From Paragyromitra xinjiangensis (Eukaryota > Ascomycota > Pezizomycetes > Pezizales > Discinaceae), in assembly GCA_038503065.1 (NCBI GenBank), contig JBCAMK010000019.1:558001-622000 (forward strand): a stretch of 64,000 bases of DNA, written 5' to 3'. This document shows, piece by piece, positions 46,465-56,449 of this stretch. The position numbers were made by a program, and so were the translations under genes. Under the pieces are notes generated by a model that had not been told where the DNA came from, did no database searches, and saw only the letters and a list, made by a program, of their open reading frames with translations. Each line of letters opens with the position of its first letter. The first letter of the stretch is position 1.

Positions 46465-46902
46465 ATGTCCTACCTCCTAACCTGCATCCAAGCCGTCCAC
46501 GACCAACTTAAAGCTCTTAATAGAGCTGCTAGATCGAAGTCTATCGCCAGTGATGCTGAGGTCAGGTCTTTAGTTATCAGAGAGGCTGCTATTACGGATT
46601 CGCTCGTGAAGTTGCGTGGTGATTTTGAGATCTTTGTTATTAATGGGAGTTTGGGGCGTACTAGAGAAGACCGTTTGGATATCGCGAAGGAGTTTTGGAA
46701 TGTTTTGCAGTTGGCTGAGAGGACGAAAGTGTTGATTGGGGATGTTATTGATAGGGTAGAGAGTGAGGATAGAGCCCTCGAGGATGGGAGTGAGTCGGAG
46801 AGTGGTAGCGAGGGTGAAGGTCAATCGGAGGGTGAAATTGCAGCGGGGAGTGAAAGTGTAGCGAAGGGTGATGTTGAGACAACGGGCGGTGGAACAGATT
46901 GA
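46465..46902 (+). CDS. Small acidic helical protein, unknown function
   Basis: Single-exon frame of 145 residues with a plausible promoter and start context. Residues 1–110 look like a helical bundle with regularly spaced hydrophobics (LLTCIQAVHDQLKALNRAAR, LVKLRGDFEIFVING, FWNVLQLAERTKVLIGDVID). The C-terminal 35 residues are acidic, serine- and glycine-rich (SESESGSEGEGQSEGE). No family is recognised. The frame is much longer than the overlapping antisense one, and its codon pattern shifts to T/G-ending codons as in neighbouring genes. It sits alone in repeat-rich sequence, so it may be lineage-specific. Confidence 0.5.
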   Translation: MSYLLTCIQAVHDQLKALNRAARSKSIASDAEVRSLVIREAAITDSLVKLRGDFEIFVINGSLGRTREDRLDIAKEFWNVLQLAERTKVLIGDVIDRVESEDRALEDGSESESGSEGEGQSEGEIAAGSESVAKGDVETTGGGTD

Positions 46903-47366
46903 TAGATCTTTGTGAGTTTTCTGGACTAGTTCGCTAATATCTTTAGAGTTTCCCTCAGATCGCTTTTGGATTTTTTTATTGGACGATGTTTTTTATTTAC
47001 ATTGTGGTTCTTTTATCGTTTTTGGGTGTTAGAAAGAAATCTATATTAGGGTTTGGTCATACATTCTAGCCTCAGTCATAATAGCTTACTAGGGTTAGAG
47101 CTTTGGATGATACACTTGTGTAGATTAATTGTACCAGTGGTTACTATATTTCTAGAGTAAGAAAAAGGCCTATCATTGATACTAATCGTGAAGCTTACGG
47201 GGGGTACTTATACTCGAGCAATAGGGGTTATTAGGAATGGTGTGTTGAGAACGATCCCGCTATGCTTATTTGGGATAGTTTCAATTTGGACTAAGGCCAT
47301 TGCCAAGCATTAGTACGCGACTCCTTATTAGTACGCTGGCTTGTCCTTCTCCCTGAACTAATAGAT

Positions 47367-47406
47367 TACCGTACACAGCAGGCTGCGCAGTGGGCTGGGC
47401 GCGAGA
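47367..47406. repeat. Short repeat family, member 3
   Basis: The core ACCGTACACAGCAGGCTGCG, then CAGTGGGCTGGGCGCGAGAC, matches the copies at 48830–48873 and 26905–26948 along its whole length with scattered differences. Confidence 0.65.
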
Positions 47407-47944
47407 CTAATGGATTTTCTACATACTTAGCATATGTATCTCACCAGTTCTATGCTTTTTTGGCTTTTGGCTGTAACCTTTAAGTACCGTTTGGCTGGCT
47501 TCTAGTAGGATTCTCCATGTATAGTTTCAGCAACCCTCTTTATGGGCGTATCATGTGCTAAAGTGAGTGATAGAGAAATCATATAGGCGCTTGAACGAGC
47601 AATAGGGCGATATTATTAGGGTAATTAGTAGAACTCTTATGGATGTTAACTTGGTCTAGCCACTTGATATAGGGTAGCCCATGATGTTAAAATTTGGGTA
47701 ACCTACGGGCTCGAATTGATAGGCACATGTAGGAACCGTAGCCTAGGTAATAAGGTGGTTGGATCAGCCCGAGCAACCTCGTATAAAGCTAGACCTATTG
47801 GAAGGCCTGAACCAAGTATGGTGGGTGTCGACCTAAACCTGGGCAAACTTGTTGAGCCGTTATTTCACCACTCATAGCCAATAGGATTTTAGCAAAAAGA
47901 ACACGACTTCATTCATATGATACCATTGAAGCTCCGTATTTTCT

Positions 47945-48230
47945 TGCAAGGCATGGCAGTGGGTGGTCGTGACGGAATAAAAACTCATTTTTGGTGGTAA
48001 AACGAAACGTTCCAAGGAATACCAAGGGTATGACTAAATATACTCAGGGACACGATCTATAGGGCTATGGTGTATTGCTAGGAGGGGTTTGATCTAGGGA
48101 GATTCCTGATAAAAATTCTCAAATCGAAGAGTTATCTGCGGAGGCGTTTGGTGAGACATGACGTTCTATACTCGATTTTGATCGGTCTAGGTTGAAGCTT
48201 GCACCCACCATACAAGCGATGAATTACATT
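47945..48230. repeat. Dispersed repeat, copy B
   Basis: Colinear with 14985–15300 over GACGGAATAAAA, TTCCAAGGAATAC, GTATGACTAAATATAC, GGCGTTTGGTGAG, TTTTGATCGGTCTAG and TGCACCCACCATA. The divergence is large and mostly by C/T and A/G changes, as expected of old or RIP-affected copies. Confidence 0.5.
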
Positions 48231-48829
48231 TACTACTCTATCAATACGTACGTATCTTAGTCTAAAGCTAGCGGGAAAGTCATTTTTACAGGCGTTTATG
48301 TGTTTTCCCGGTGCAGTAAATGGATCAACAAATGTATATCATGATGCATTCCCACACCTTGTAGAGTGGTCTGTGGGTGTTTTTTTTCTGTTCCTAATTT
48401 GTTTCTCGCGTATTTTTGATGTTGCTACTACTGCCACCTTCCAGCGTACATGTCTCCTCCAATTGACAGCTGCGCAAATTGAATAATAGTCCATTTAAAG
48501 CCCACCACACAAGTTCCACACTGGCCTGCACCCGAACAACGAAATATAATACGTGCTCATCTCATGAGTCCTGGTTAGTGAAATTTATATCGATTTCTCT
48601 CTTCGGCGGCCAAAAAAGTAATTTGTTACCAAGTACGTGGTAGAGGCTGGACCGGTAAATAAAACCGTCATTAATCAAGTTGCCAGTTCTAGGGCTCAAT
48701 GTATTCTTGTTGCACATCGTATGCCACATAAACCAGGAATCAACCCATAGCACTATATGAGCGTTTCGGCTTCGTCGCGAGCAGGTCATCCAATAGGCTT
48801 GTTCCCATCCCCTAATGCCTATGGCTGCT

Positions 48830-48873
48830 CCTACGGTACGCAGCAAGCTGCGCAGTGGGGCTGCGCACAAGAC
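48830..48873. repeat. Short repeat family, member 4 (most complete)
   Basis: Contains CCTACGGTACGCAGCAAGCT followed by GCGCAGTGGGGCTGCGCACAAGAC. AGCAAGCTGCGCAG and GCGCAG..CTGCGC are internally palindromic, so a folded stem is possible. Confidence 0.65.
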
Positions 48874-50497
48874 TAGTCATCCAATGTCCAACCTAAGACA
48901 ACGACCACCTTCAGGCCTAACCTAGCCCACCGAACTTCGAGCCTGGTCCAGCCTGACCCATTGAGCAGCAATCCGAGCTCGCAGTAGGCGTGGTAATTTC
49001 TAGTTGACAAAATTTATGAAGAAAACCAATATTAATACTGTAAACCATAAGGTATATGTTTGGTCAATCTTGCGGGTCAAAAATGATCGACTTATGTATT
49101 AAAGGCTGTAGCCTGAACCAAATGGCATAGGGGCCACCATATCCTGACTAAGATAGCTGAAGCCTCTTCGCAAGAGTCGGCAACACGACAGGAGACGTCG
49201 CATGTTTGTTCCGGTTAAAATGTTCGGTGGTGTGATTATGGAATTTTCGATGGCATGGACGTTGAAAGCAGCCGACCACTTTGAAGGATGATTTGAAGGC
49301 CAAAACCTACTCGCAGAAAGAGGTACATATTGAGAACTATGAAAGCTTATTTAAAGCACTTAGAGTCATAGCTTTAGACAAGTCAGAGACTTCCAGATGA
49401 GTGGGGAGATGGAGGGGAGATCGTGATCGAATACTCACTTGAATCGTGATAGTATCTTTTGCTGGTAGGTAATACATTATCCCGTACCATTGCACCCGCG
49501 TGTCGTGTTAGCTATCGCCGATAAAATAGCTAGTTTTGCTGTGAATATTCCTTATGCAGCCGACACGGTTTCATGGTGCAAATATCCATTTCCAATGTTG
49601 AAATTCAAGTTCAATGACTTTCTCGTGAGCAATTTTCAGATAAGATTTCCTGGAACCGGCTAAAGCCCATCCTAAGGATTTGAATGAAGGGTGTCCATCC
49701 TCTCATCCTCTCTAAGCGCTGAAGATTTGAGAATGAGACTGAATAATCGAAGCATTATCTAAAGAGTAAAGTTTCTCACTTTTAATCTTCAGGATCCTGC
49801 CAACCTTTCTATCTGGTTGATTGTAGAACCCTTCATCGACCTTTCTTTTAAACTACTACCTGCTAGACAAGTATGAATTTCGGCAAGGTAATAGGTGTAG
49901 GAGAAAATTTTGTTTCAATCTTAGTGGGCTGTAGCGTATCGGTATTCGTGACAACCTTAATCGGAGGAAGCTTTCTGACACCGGTGAGGGCCCCCAGTGG
50001 TTTTAGCCTCCCAAATCTGGTAGTGTCCCCGATAGCCAGAAGTTTGACTAAAGCAGGAAACTCATGAGCGAGCTCCAGAAGGAAGGGAACTTTTGTCGGT
50101 CAAGCACCGTAGCCTGACATAAATGAAACTTCAAAGCATTTAAAATAATGCATGATACATACTAGAAATGGCTGTTTGCTTGGAAATTGCGTATCAAGAA
50201 TCTCACGAAGTCTGTCAAGGTGTAAATGAATTAGGATTCGATGAAAAATCTGAGTAGATCCCTAATGGCTTCTAGAGGTAGGCTATACATTGACTCCGAT
50301 AGGTTTTGCAAGTCGTTGTTGAATGATTCGCTTCTTGTTCGATGGAAGAGGGTGATCTTTGAGTTGTCCTGATTAGTAGGTAGAGTGTTGGTTTGTGGAT
50401 GGAGAACTAGAGCGAAGTTATAGGTAAAAAGTAGAAAGCCGGGTAACGCGTATGTTTGCAGCAGCCGTGCGGTTTTTCTCAGTTATAGCAAACGGGG

Positions 50498-50575
50498 GCT
50501 GTACCGCCGATATATTACTTGGAGATTCCGGAGCGGATAAGATAACGCATCTCCACTATTCTATGGCCAAATACA
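50498..50575 (-). pseudogene. 5S rRNA-like fragment
   Basis: Read on the minus strand from 50575, GTGTATTTGGCCATAGAAT, then GCGTTATCTTATCCGCTCC and GGAATCTCCAAGT..ATCG, follow the first two thirds of the intact 5S gene at 56331–56449 in order. The differences are mostly transitions plus a 2-base insertion near the start. The remaining third (internal promoter and 3' helix) cannot be aligned. This is either a decayed 5S copy or the head of a 5S-derived retroposon. Confidence 0.5.
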
Positions 50576-52026
50576 CCAAATACTAACATTGCTTCCCATC
50601 AATACTTTGAAAGTGAGCATGCGGTTAATATAGAAAGTACGAAGATATGGAGAAGCTGTGGTATCTGGTACTAAATATGCTATGACGAGAAGCACAGCGA
50701 TTAGACACCTACATCGTAATTTTAGCGAAGATTCGGCGAGCCTAGTTCCAGAGAGTTTGGGAACCTGTTTATCTTGAACAAAGGAAATCGCTGAGCCCGA
50801 TGTTCGAAGCAGGCTACGAATAAGCTAAGATCAGAGAGTGAGACGTTATGTCCCTTCGTACCTTGAGATAGGTCCACAGATTTGATTCTAAACAACTTTG
50901 CTTGCCTTCTTAGTTTGGAGTCTTGATGTTTCATCTGAAACGGGGTGGCCATTTGTATCGCTATTTGATTGAAGGACGCAACTGGTCGTTACGAGGGGGA
51001 GGGAGTAATGCGGTTTCGTCAGGTGTATTGTTTCTTCTGTTTGGTCTTTGCTCCTTTGTTTATTGCGATAGACGTTTGCCTGATAGGACCCACTAGATTT
51101 GAGTTCAAACTTCTTAGGTACTGGGCTTCATTGTAAACGGTACTTTCTGCATTTCTTAGTAAGTGATATGCCCATGACCTACAATACGCAGTTCTCAATA
51201 CTGCGGTGACGGTGTATTTTGGGGAATGCTCGAACGATAAGCATAGCCATAGATGATAAATACATGTACATGTAGATAAATCATACACGCATCCAGCCCT
51301 TAGGCTATGGCGGAACACAAAATAAAGCCAAAACCTAAACAATAAACAAACAAACAAATCTTAACTAAAAAAAATAAAAAACAAATCCACAACTTCAAAC
51401 GAACATTCATACACAATTCCGGTACCTCAAATAAACTCGTTGGTGGCTTGTGGAGTTAAAATATGTGGCAGTCAAGTGATGCAACTGAGTGTCAATCTTT
51501 CTCCTAGCCATAGAAGCGTTTTAGTCTTTGCATTGATCCCAATTCTATAATACATGTAGTTTCAGAGGAAGCTGGGCTATAAAACTTTCTATTAACATTT
51601 GGTTCCAAACTTAGAAAGACCACACGTGAGGGTCTCGGTAGTGTCTAACCAGCACACAGCCATGGATTATCTCGCGATTTAACACCCTATCCTGGGCATT
51701 TCACCAGTATCAACTTGTTACCTCTCTCTAGAGCTAAAGTGAAGCGAATCCACCACGACGTAGCTGGCAAGCAGCTACCCTGTCAGAAAATCATTGACCT
51801 CTATCAACCACCACAACCCTAACCCATCCATCTCAACCAGGGAACAAAGACGTTGCGGCTCTGCACCAAGACGGGAAGCTTAGTAACACGTCTTTAGCAA
51901 ACCACAACTTTAACGTTCAAGACGCATTTACATCAACTCCGAGTCCAACCCATCAAATACTATTCCCGCACCAGTCCAAAGTGCTCCGCCGACTCCGCCA
52001 ACCACCTTTCTATCCCCGTACCTAAA

Positions 52027-53022
52027 ATGCCTCCCGCCGACCGCGCACCAACCGGCAAGATCGTCTTCGTCGGCAACATCCCCTACGGTACACCACCTCT
52101 CCTCCAAAACCGAACATATTTCCAAAACTGACACTCCCCAGGTCTAACCGAAGAACAAATAACCGAGATATTCTCCTCCGCCGGCCGCGTCCTCTCCTTC
52201 CGCCTCGTATACGACCGCGAAACCGGACGTCCCAAAGGCTTCGGTTTCGCCGAATACGCCGACCAGGAGACTGCCGCGTCTGCAGTTCGCAACCTCGACA
52301 ACCACGAGATCATGGGACGGAAGCTGCGCGTTGATTTCTCACACGAAGGCAACGCACCAGATGGAATGGACGACGGACTGATGCCACCACAGTCTACGGC
52401 TCCAGGAGCACAAGTATCCCAGTCGCAAGGAGGTTCAACACTACCTACGCTCCCGCCGGGGGTCGATATTCCAGCTGGGCTAAACGCGCCAGACGCTATA
52501 TCGCGGACGTTGTCGGCGTTGCCGCCGCCGCAGTTGTTGGAGATTATGGGGCAGATGAAGGGGCTTGTGACGACGGATCCATTAAAGGCGACGGAGCTGC
52601 TGAGACAGGCTCCGCAGCTGAGTTATGCGATTTTTCAAGCGCTCCTTTTGATGAATTTGGTTGATACATCGGTTCTTACGCAAGTTATTGAGAATGCGGC
52701 TGCTCCTGCAGCCGCTCCTGTTCCGGTTGCTGCACCCCCGCCTCCGCCTCCGCCACCAGTTGTTCCCGTTCCGCAGCAGCAGCCACCGCCGCAACAGTAC
52801 GCTGCTTATCATCCTGTCCCGACTCCGCCACAGACTCAGTATGTTCCGCCACCACCACAACAGCCACAACAGCCGCCACAGGTGCAAAATGATCCGCAGA
52901 GGGCGGCATTGATACAGCAGGTACTAAGTTTGACACCGGAGCAGATTGGGGCGCTGCCGGCGGATCAGCAGACTCAGATTCTGATGTTGAAACATCAACT
53001 TTTGGCTGGTGGAGGGTTTTAA
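52027..53022 (+). CDS. RNA15: Rna15/CSTF2-like mRNA 3'-end processing factor
   Basis: The RNA-binding subunit of cleavage factor IA (CstF-64 in animals) recognises U/GU-rich elements near the poly(A) site. Two exons, 52027–52087 and 52142–53022, give 313 residues. The RRM covers about residues 10–90, with RNP2 IVFVGN and RNP1 KGFGFAEY. The 54-nt intron interrupts the codon right after IPY, giving NIPYGLTEEQ. A hinge domain for Rna14/CstF-77 binding follows (ISRTLSALPPPQLLEIMGQM, LLRQAPQLSYAIFQALLLMN). Then come a Pro/Gln-rich linker (PPPPPPPP, QQQPPPQQ) and the C-terminal three-helix domain (RAALIQQVLSLTPEQIGALP, QQTQILMLKHQLL). All expected parts are present, and the length agrees with fungal orthologues. 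Confidence 0.95.
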
Positions 53023-53805
53023 TGAATGCCGGGGATGCAGACACAGATGCTGAGGTGGAAGAGACAAGTGAAAAGGTGCTCGAGGGTAATTTAATACTGT
53101 GCTTGGGGGATTGTAGCGACTGTAGAGGCTGCAAGCGTATTTTGAAGTTGCTTGAAAAAGACGGGAAGTATCAGGGTATTGTGGACATCACGAGTCGGTT
53201 ATTTGGACATTGGTTTGAGTTTTGTTTTGTTTCCGTTTGAGACTTTTATGCCTTCGGGAGGTTGTATTTTTATTCTGTTATCACGCGTTAAAGGTGAAGA
53301 CGTATTGGGCAAGAGTATGGTTTGGTTCTCAAGAGTTAGAGAACCGAGTTTTTTTTGAGAGAGAGGGAGCCCCAGGGCCTTGGGGTTGGTCTTGTATTAC
53401 TACTTCGGAAAGAAGGGGACATCATCTCAAAAACCGGATCACAGTGCATCGTGTATCCTTAACCCTTTCCTCTAACACAGCAGTGCCAAATGAGACTAGA
53501 CGCCTTTAACACACCATAACACCTGATCCCATACTCGCTCGTTCCTGGGTATACCAAACCAGAAACATAGGTAGCTATGCAGTGAAAACTAAGCTCGCAA
53601 GCCTCCAGGCCATTGAGCCTACAGAGTTCGCAAACTCTAGTTAATATCGTAAATAGCAATACAAAGGCAAAAAAGAAATCAAAACTTGCCCTAGGGTTTC
53701 TCCAGCTTGTAAGCCAATCCGTTACTGGTTCATTAGGTTCTGAGTTTGTGAAGGTCTGTCAATCGTATATATCAGTTCCATTTCATAGGTATGCTTTATC
53801 TAAAA
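53023..53805. other. Intergenic region between convergent genes
   Basis: The 3' flank of the Rna15-like gene and of the minus-strand gene ending at 53806. T-rich and AT-rich sequence, no gene seen. Confidence 0.5.
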
Positions 53806-55191
53806 TTAAGGAAGACCACATACACCTTTGGTGAGTGTTTTTACCAAAGACGACAGAAACTTTTGGGTATCCACCTTTGCATCCCCGTTTGAATCATCTG
53901 TAGGATCCGGGAGTTCTTCCACCGCCACGGGAATTAGTTCCTCAGCCGCTCCAGCAACTCTCACTTCCGATCTCAATCTACTCAGCGACGTGTCCGCATC
54001 AGACCTCATCTGGGTTAGTAGAGCAACTGCTTCTTCAACTGTTCGGGGTGGTGGAGTGGGAGGTGAGTGACGCAGAACGCCTTCCGAACACCCGTCGACG
54101 ACCCATGCACAGGCCTGTACCAAAGATTCTCCGGCTTCTAACGCCTTTTCTGCCTCGTCTATATGTTGCATTATTATGTTCTCAATACCATCACTGCCCT
54201 CAAGCTCTCTGTCCACAGGATACCAGCCTCCTTTTTTACCATATTTGCCAAAATACCGCTCGAGGCTCCTACCAGCAGGTGCCTGGATCTCGGGAAAGTT
54301 CTCATCCCTCAACTCATAGGATTTGATTATTCGCTTTAGTACCGCCCATTGATGTCTCCGTTTCCTAGATTCAATAACTGGGTTCCAATTCAGGACTTTA
54401 GTATCATACTCTTTCAAAAGGGCGGCAGAACAGCATTGTGCTTTGGATTTCCCCTTTCTAACCCATCCTCGCAACTTAGTCGCGGCTTCGAAGAAGTTCC
54501 AATACCTCTCGCTCCATTCCCACATTTGCTGAAATTCTAGGCCGAGATTGGCTGCTTCACGGGCTAATAACTGTCTCTTGTAGAAATCCTGGACTGTCCA
54601 TGCTACATTTGGGCCTGGATAGTTCTCGAAATACATCCTGATGCTCGGAATCTGGGTCTTGAGGCCTTGATTGATGAATTCCACCATTATCTCATGAAAT
54701 TCTTCATGGGGGAGAACATGTTCGTCCCCTGATTGACCAGGTTCACTATCCAAGAAATTGGCAGGTCTAAGCAGAAGAGGACTTGAGTCTTCACCCCATT
54801 TTAGCTTTTCCATAAATTCTTCATGAAACTCTCTTGTTTCTTGCATTTCAATTGCTGCTCTTAGTGAAGGTTCCATCTCAGTCTCGATCTCATGGCGCCT
54901 TCTGAGGTCCTCCAGATCCATCTCAAGAGCAAATTTGAGTTTTCTATACCAGTGTTTATGTTCTGGGCTGAGAAATCCACCCCGTTCCTCAAGTCTGGCG
55001 AAATCAGAGAGACTGATTGGTTCACGGAAGCTTCGTAGAGAAACGCCATTCCAGATGAAGGGAGGGCTTGAGAGTGCATTCCGGATTGTGCCGGGAGATG
55101 GCGGTTGACGGAAAAGTGGGGGTGGGAATTCGGGAGCAGTGACTGGAGCAAGGAAAGCTGTGTCAATAGGTTTACCACTGTGAGATGGCAT
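53806..55191 (-). CDS. Uncharacterised 461-residue protein
   Basis: Long uninterrupted frame, unusual here in having no intron. The N-terminus is proline-rich (PEFPPPLFRQPPSPGTI). The central 300 residues are charged and rich in aromatics, likely helical: DFARLEERGGFLSPEHKHWY, MYFENYPGPNVAWTVQDFYK, WSERYWNFFEAATKLRGWVR and KRRHQWAVLKRIIKSYELRD. The C-terminal 90 residues contain a Pro/Thr turn (SPPTPPPRT), a coiled-coil-like LLTQMRSDADTSLSRLRSEV and an acidic end. I recognise no domain. Overlapping frames on the opposite strand and at 54861–55454 are shadows. Similar single-exon orphan genes are common in repeat-rich fungal regions; this one lies directly beside the foldback repeats at 55.6–56.3 kb. 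Confidence 0.65.
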   Translation of the reverse strand: MPSHSGKPIDTAFLAPVTAPEFPPPLFRQPPSPGTIRNALSSPPFIWNGVSLRSFREPISLSDFARLEERGGFLSPEHKHWYRKLKFALEMDLEDLRRRHEIETEMEPSLRAAIEMQETREFHEEFMEKLKWGEDSSPLLLRPANFLDSEPGQSGDEHVLPHEEFHEIMVEFINQGLKTQIPSIRMYFENYPGPNVAWTVQDFYKRQLLAREAANLGLEFQQMWEWSERYWNFFEAATKLRGWVRKGKSKAQCCSAALLKEYDTKVLNWNPVIESRKRRHQWAVLKRIIKSYELRDENFPEIQAPAGRSLERYFGKYGKKGGWYPVDRELEGSDGIENIIMQHIDEAEKALEAGESLVQACAWVVDGCSEGVLRHSPPTPPPRTVEEAVALLTQMRSDADTSLSRLRSEVRVAGAAEELIPVAVEELPDPTDDSNGDAKVDTQKFLSSLVKTLTKGVCGLP

Positions 55192-55644
55192 ACCTGTAGG
55201 GTTGTAAGTGGATTTGGGTAGATGCAGGTATCACGGCTGAGGAAGGGATCTGGAATGATCTGGCAGGCCTCAGCCGATAAAAAGGCTCCGGCGAATGAAT
55301 ATTGGTTCTGTAATAATGGAAGAGATGGAAATGTGTGATATAGAAGAAGTAGGAGAAGACGACCGACTGCAGCAATCGACGAAACGTGATGATAGTGACA
55401 CGAAGGTAGGACCAAGGGATGGGTTATAAATAAATGATTCAAAGCAATCCGCACACTGCTGCGATTAAAGGATTAGAGAGGTTAGCAAAGCCTGCCAACA
55501 GAAGTGGTGGAGAGGGGAGGTGAGGAAAAAACCCAAGATGATATATATAGCGACACTCTTTCCTTAATGTGCAATTCATCACGACTCACCTGACACATGA
55601 CTAGGTCTTGCATACATGAATCAACCGCACGATTCTATCTATAT

Positions 55645-55800
55645 ACTAGGGGCTATCCATATGTTACCACATGGACGTTGGGAAGGGAAGTACATGTAGT
55701 AGGAGGGTGGATTTGACAGCAAAAATATATTGGTTCATGGTGACTCTCTCTCATCTATTCGGCACACTAAGCCAGTTAAGAGCCCACTCAACCTTGTCCC
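55645..55800 (+). repeat. Solo arm of the foldback element
   Basis: It follows the left arm of the element at 55904–56300: TACTAGGGGCTATCCATATG, GTTACCACATGGACGTTGG, GGGTGGATTTGACAGCAAA, GACTCTCTCTCATCTATTC, and AAGCCAGTTAAGAGCCCACT. It stops before the CGGTTGAGAAGCAAAA segment. The inverted partner is missing. Confidence 0.75.
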
Positions 55801-55903
55801 GTGATATACATGTATTACTTAAAATCAATTACATTGCATACATGTAATTTTCTTAATTATGAGTGTAGTCCAGCAGGGTAACCCCAAGTTTCTGCTCTTT
55901 TCC

Positions 55904-56300
55904 TTACTAGAGGCTGCCCATGTGCTGCCCATGTGTTACCACATGAGCATTGGTAGGGGGAAATGGTAGGGGGTGGATTCGATAGCAAAGGTATATTGAT
56001 TCATGATGACTCTCTCATCTATTCAACACACCAAACCAGTTAAGAGTCCACTCGGTTGAGAAGCAAAACATGGCGAGCTTCGCATGAATGTAACGAGCGA
56101 AGCGAGTGAAGTGAGAAGTGAGAAATATTTTGCTTCTCAACCGAGTTGACTCTTAACTGGCTTGGTGTATTGAATAGATGAGAGAGAGAGTCATCATGAA
56201 CTACATGTAATATACCTTTGCTGTCAAATCTACCCTTTTACTCCCCTGTACTAACACTCAGGTGGTAACACATGGGAAGCCTCTGGCAAGTACCTTAAAA
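55904..56300. mobile_element. Foldback (long inverted-repeat) element
   Basis: The left arm 55904–56070 and right arm 56128–56300 are inverted copies over about 165 bases. Inner end: CTCGGTTGAGAAGCAAAA against TTTTGCTTCTCAACCGAG. Middle: CATCTATTCAACACACCAAA against GGCTTGGTGTATTGAATAGATG. Outer end: AGAGGCTGCCCATGTG against CACATGGGAAGCCTCT. The 57-base loop is rich in GAGCGAAGCGAGTGAAGTGAG. It has no coding capacity, so it is a non-autonomous MITE or foldback transposon. The left arm contains a local duplication of GCTGCCCATGTG. Confidence 0.8.
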
Positions 56301-56330
56301 TTCCGTCTTACTACTCAGCAAAAAAAAAAA

Positions 56331-56449
56331 GCGTTCAGTACCTAGGATTCCCACATGGTCACCCACTGCAGTACTAACTAGGCGATAAGATGCTTGGATA
56401 TGCCAGAGCGAACGGGATGGCTCATTTTCATCATTCTATGACCGAACAC
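56331..56449 (-). rRNA. 5S ribosomal RNA
   Basis: 119 nt, the normal 5S length. The ends pair (GTGTTC with GAACGC). Conserved stretches occur in order: GGTCATAGAATGATGAAAA, CCATCCCGTTCGCTC, TATCCAAGC, the internal promoter GCCTAGTTAGTACTGCAGTG, and GGTGACCATGTGGGAATCC. A run of ten T on the minus strand (A at 56321–56330) follows directly and would terminate Pol III. Dispersed single 5S genes are normal in Pezizomycotina. It sits about 30 bp from the foldback element. Confidence 0.9.

Larger units (their letters stand above)
46903..52026. other. Repeat-rich, gene-poor spacer
   Basis: About 5 kb with no supported gene. It holds two members of the short palindromic repeat (47367–47406, 48830–48873), the second copy of the dispersed repeat (47945–48230) and a 5S rRNA-like fragment (about 50498–50575). 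Open frames are short in all six frames. The general look is of decayed transposable elements. The end, 51780–52026, contains the C/A-rich promoter/leader of the Rna15-like gene. Confidence 0.5.
55192..56330. other. Upstream region of the unknown gene with foldback repeats
   Basis: 55192–55580 is probably the promoter/leader of the minus-strand gene (TATATATAG near 55543, read on either strand). From about 55640 to 56300 the sequence is occupied by the foldback element and its solo arm, listed separately. Confidence 0.5.

Noticed and set aside
54861..55454. 197-codon minus-strand frame overlapping the 461-residue gene
   Set aside because: The other frame through the same DNA is longer and has normal protein composition; this one is a shadow.
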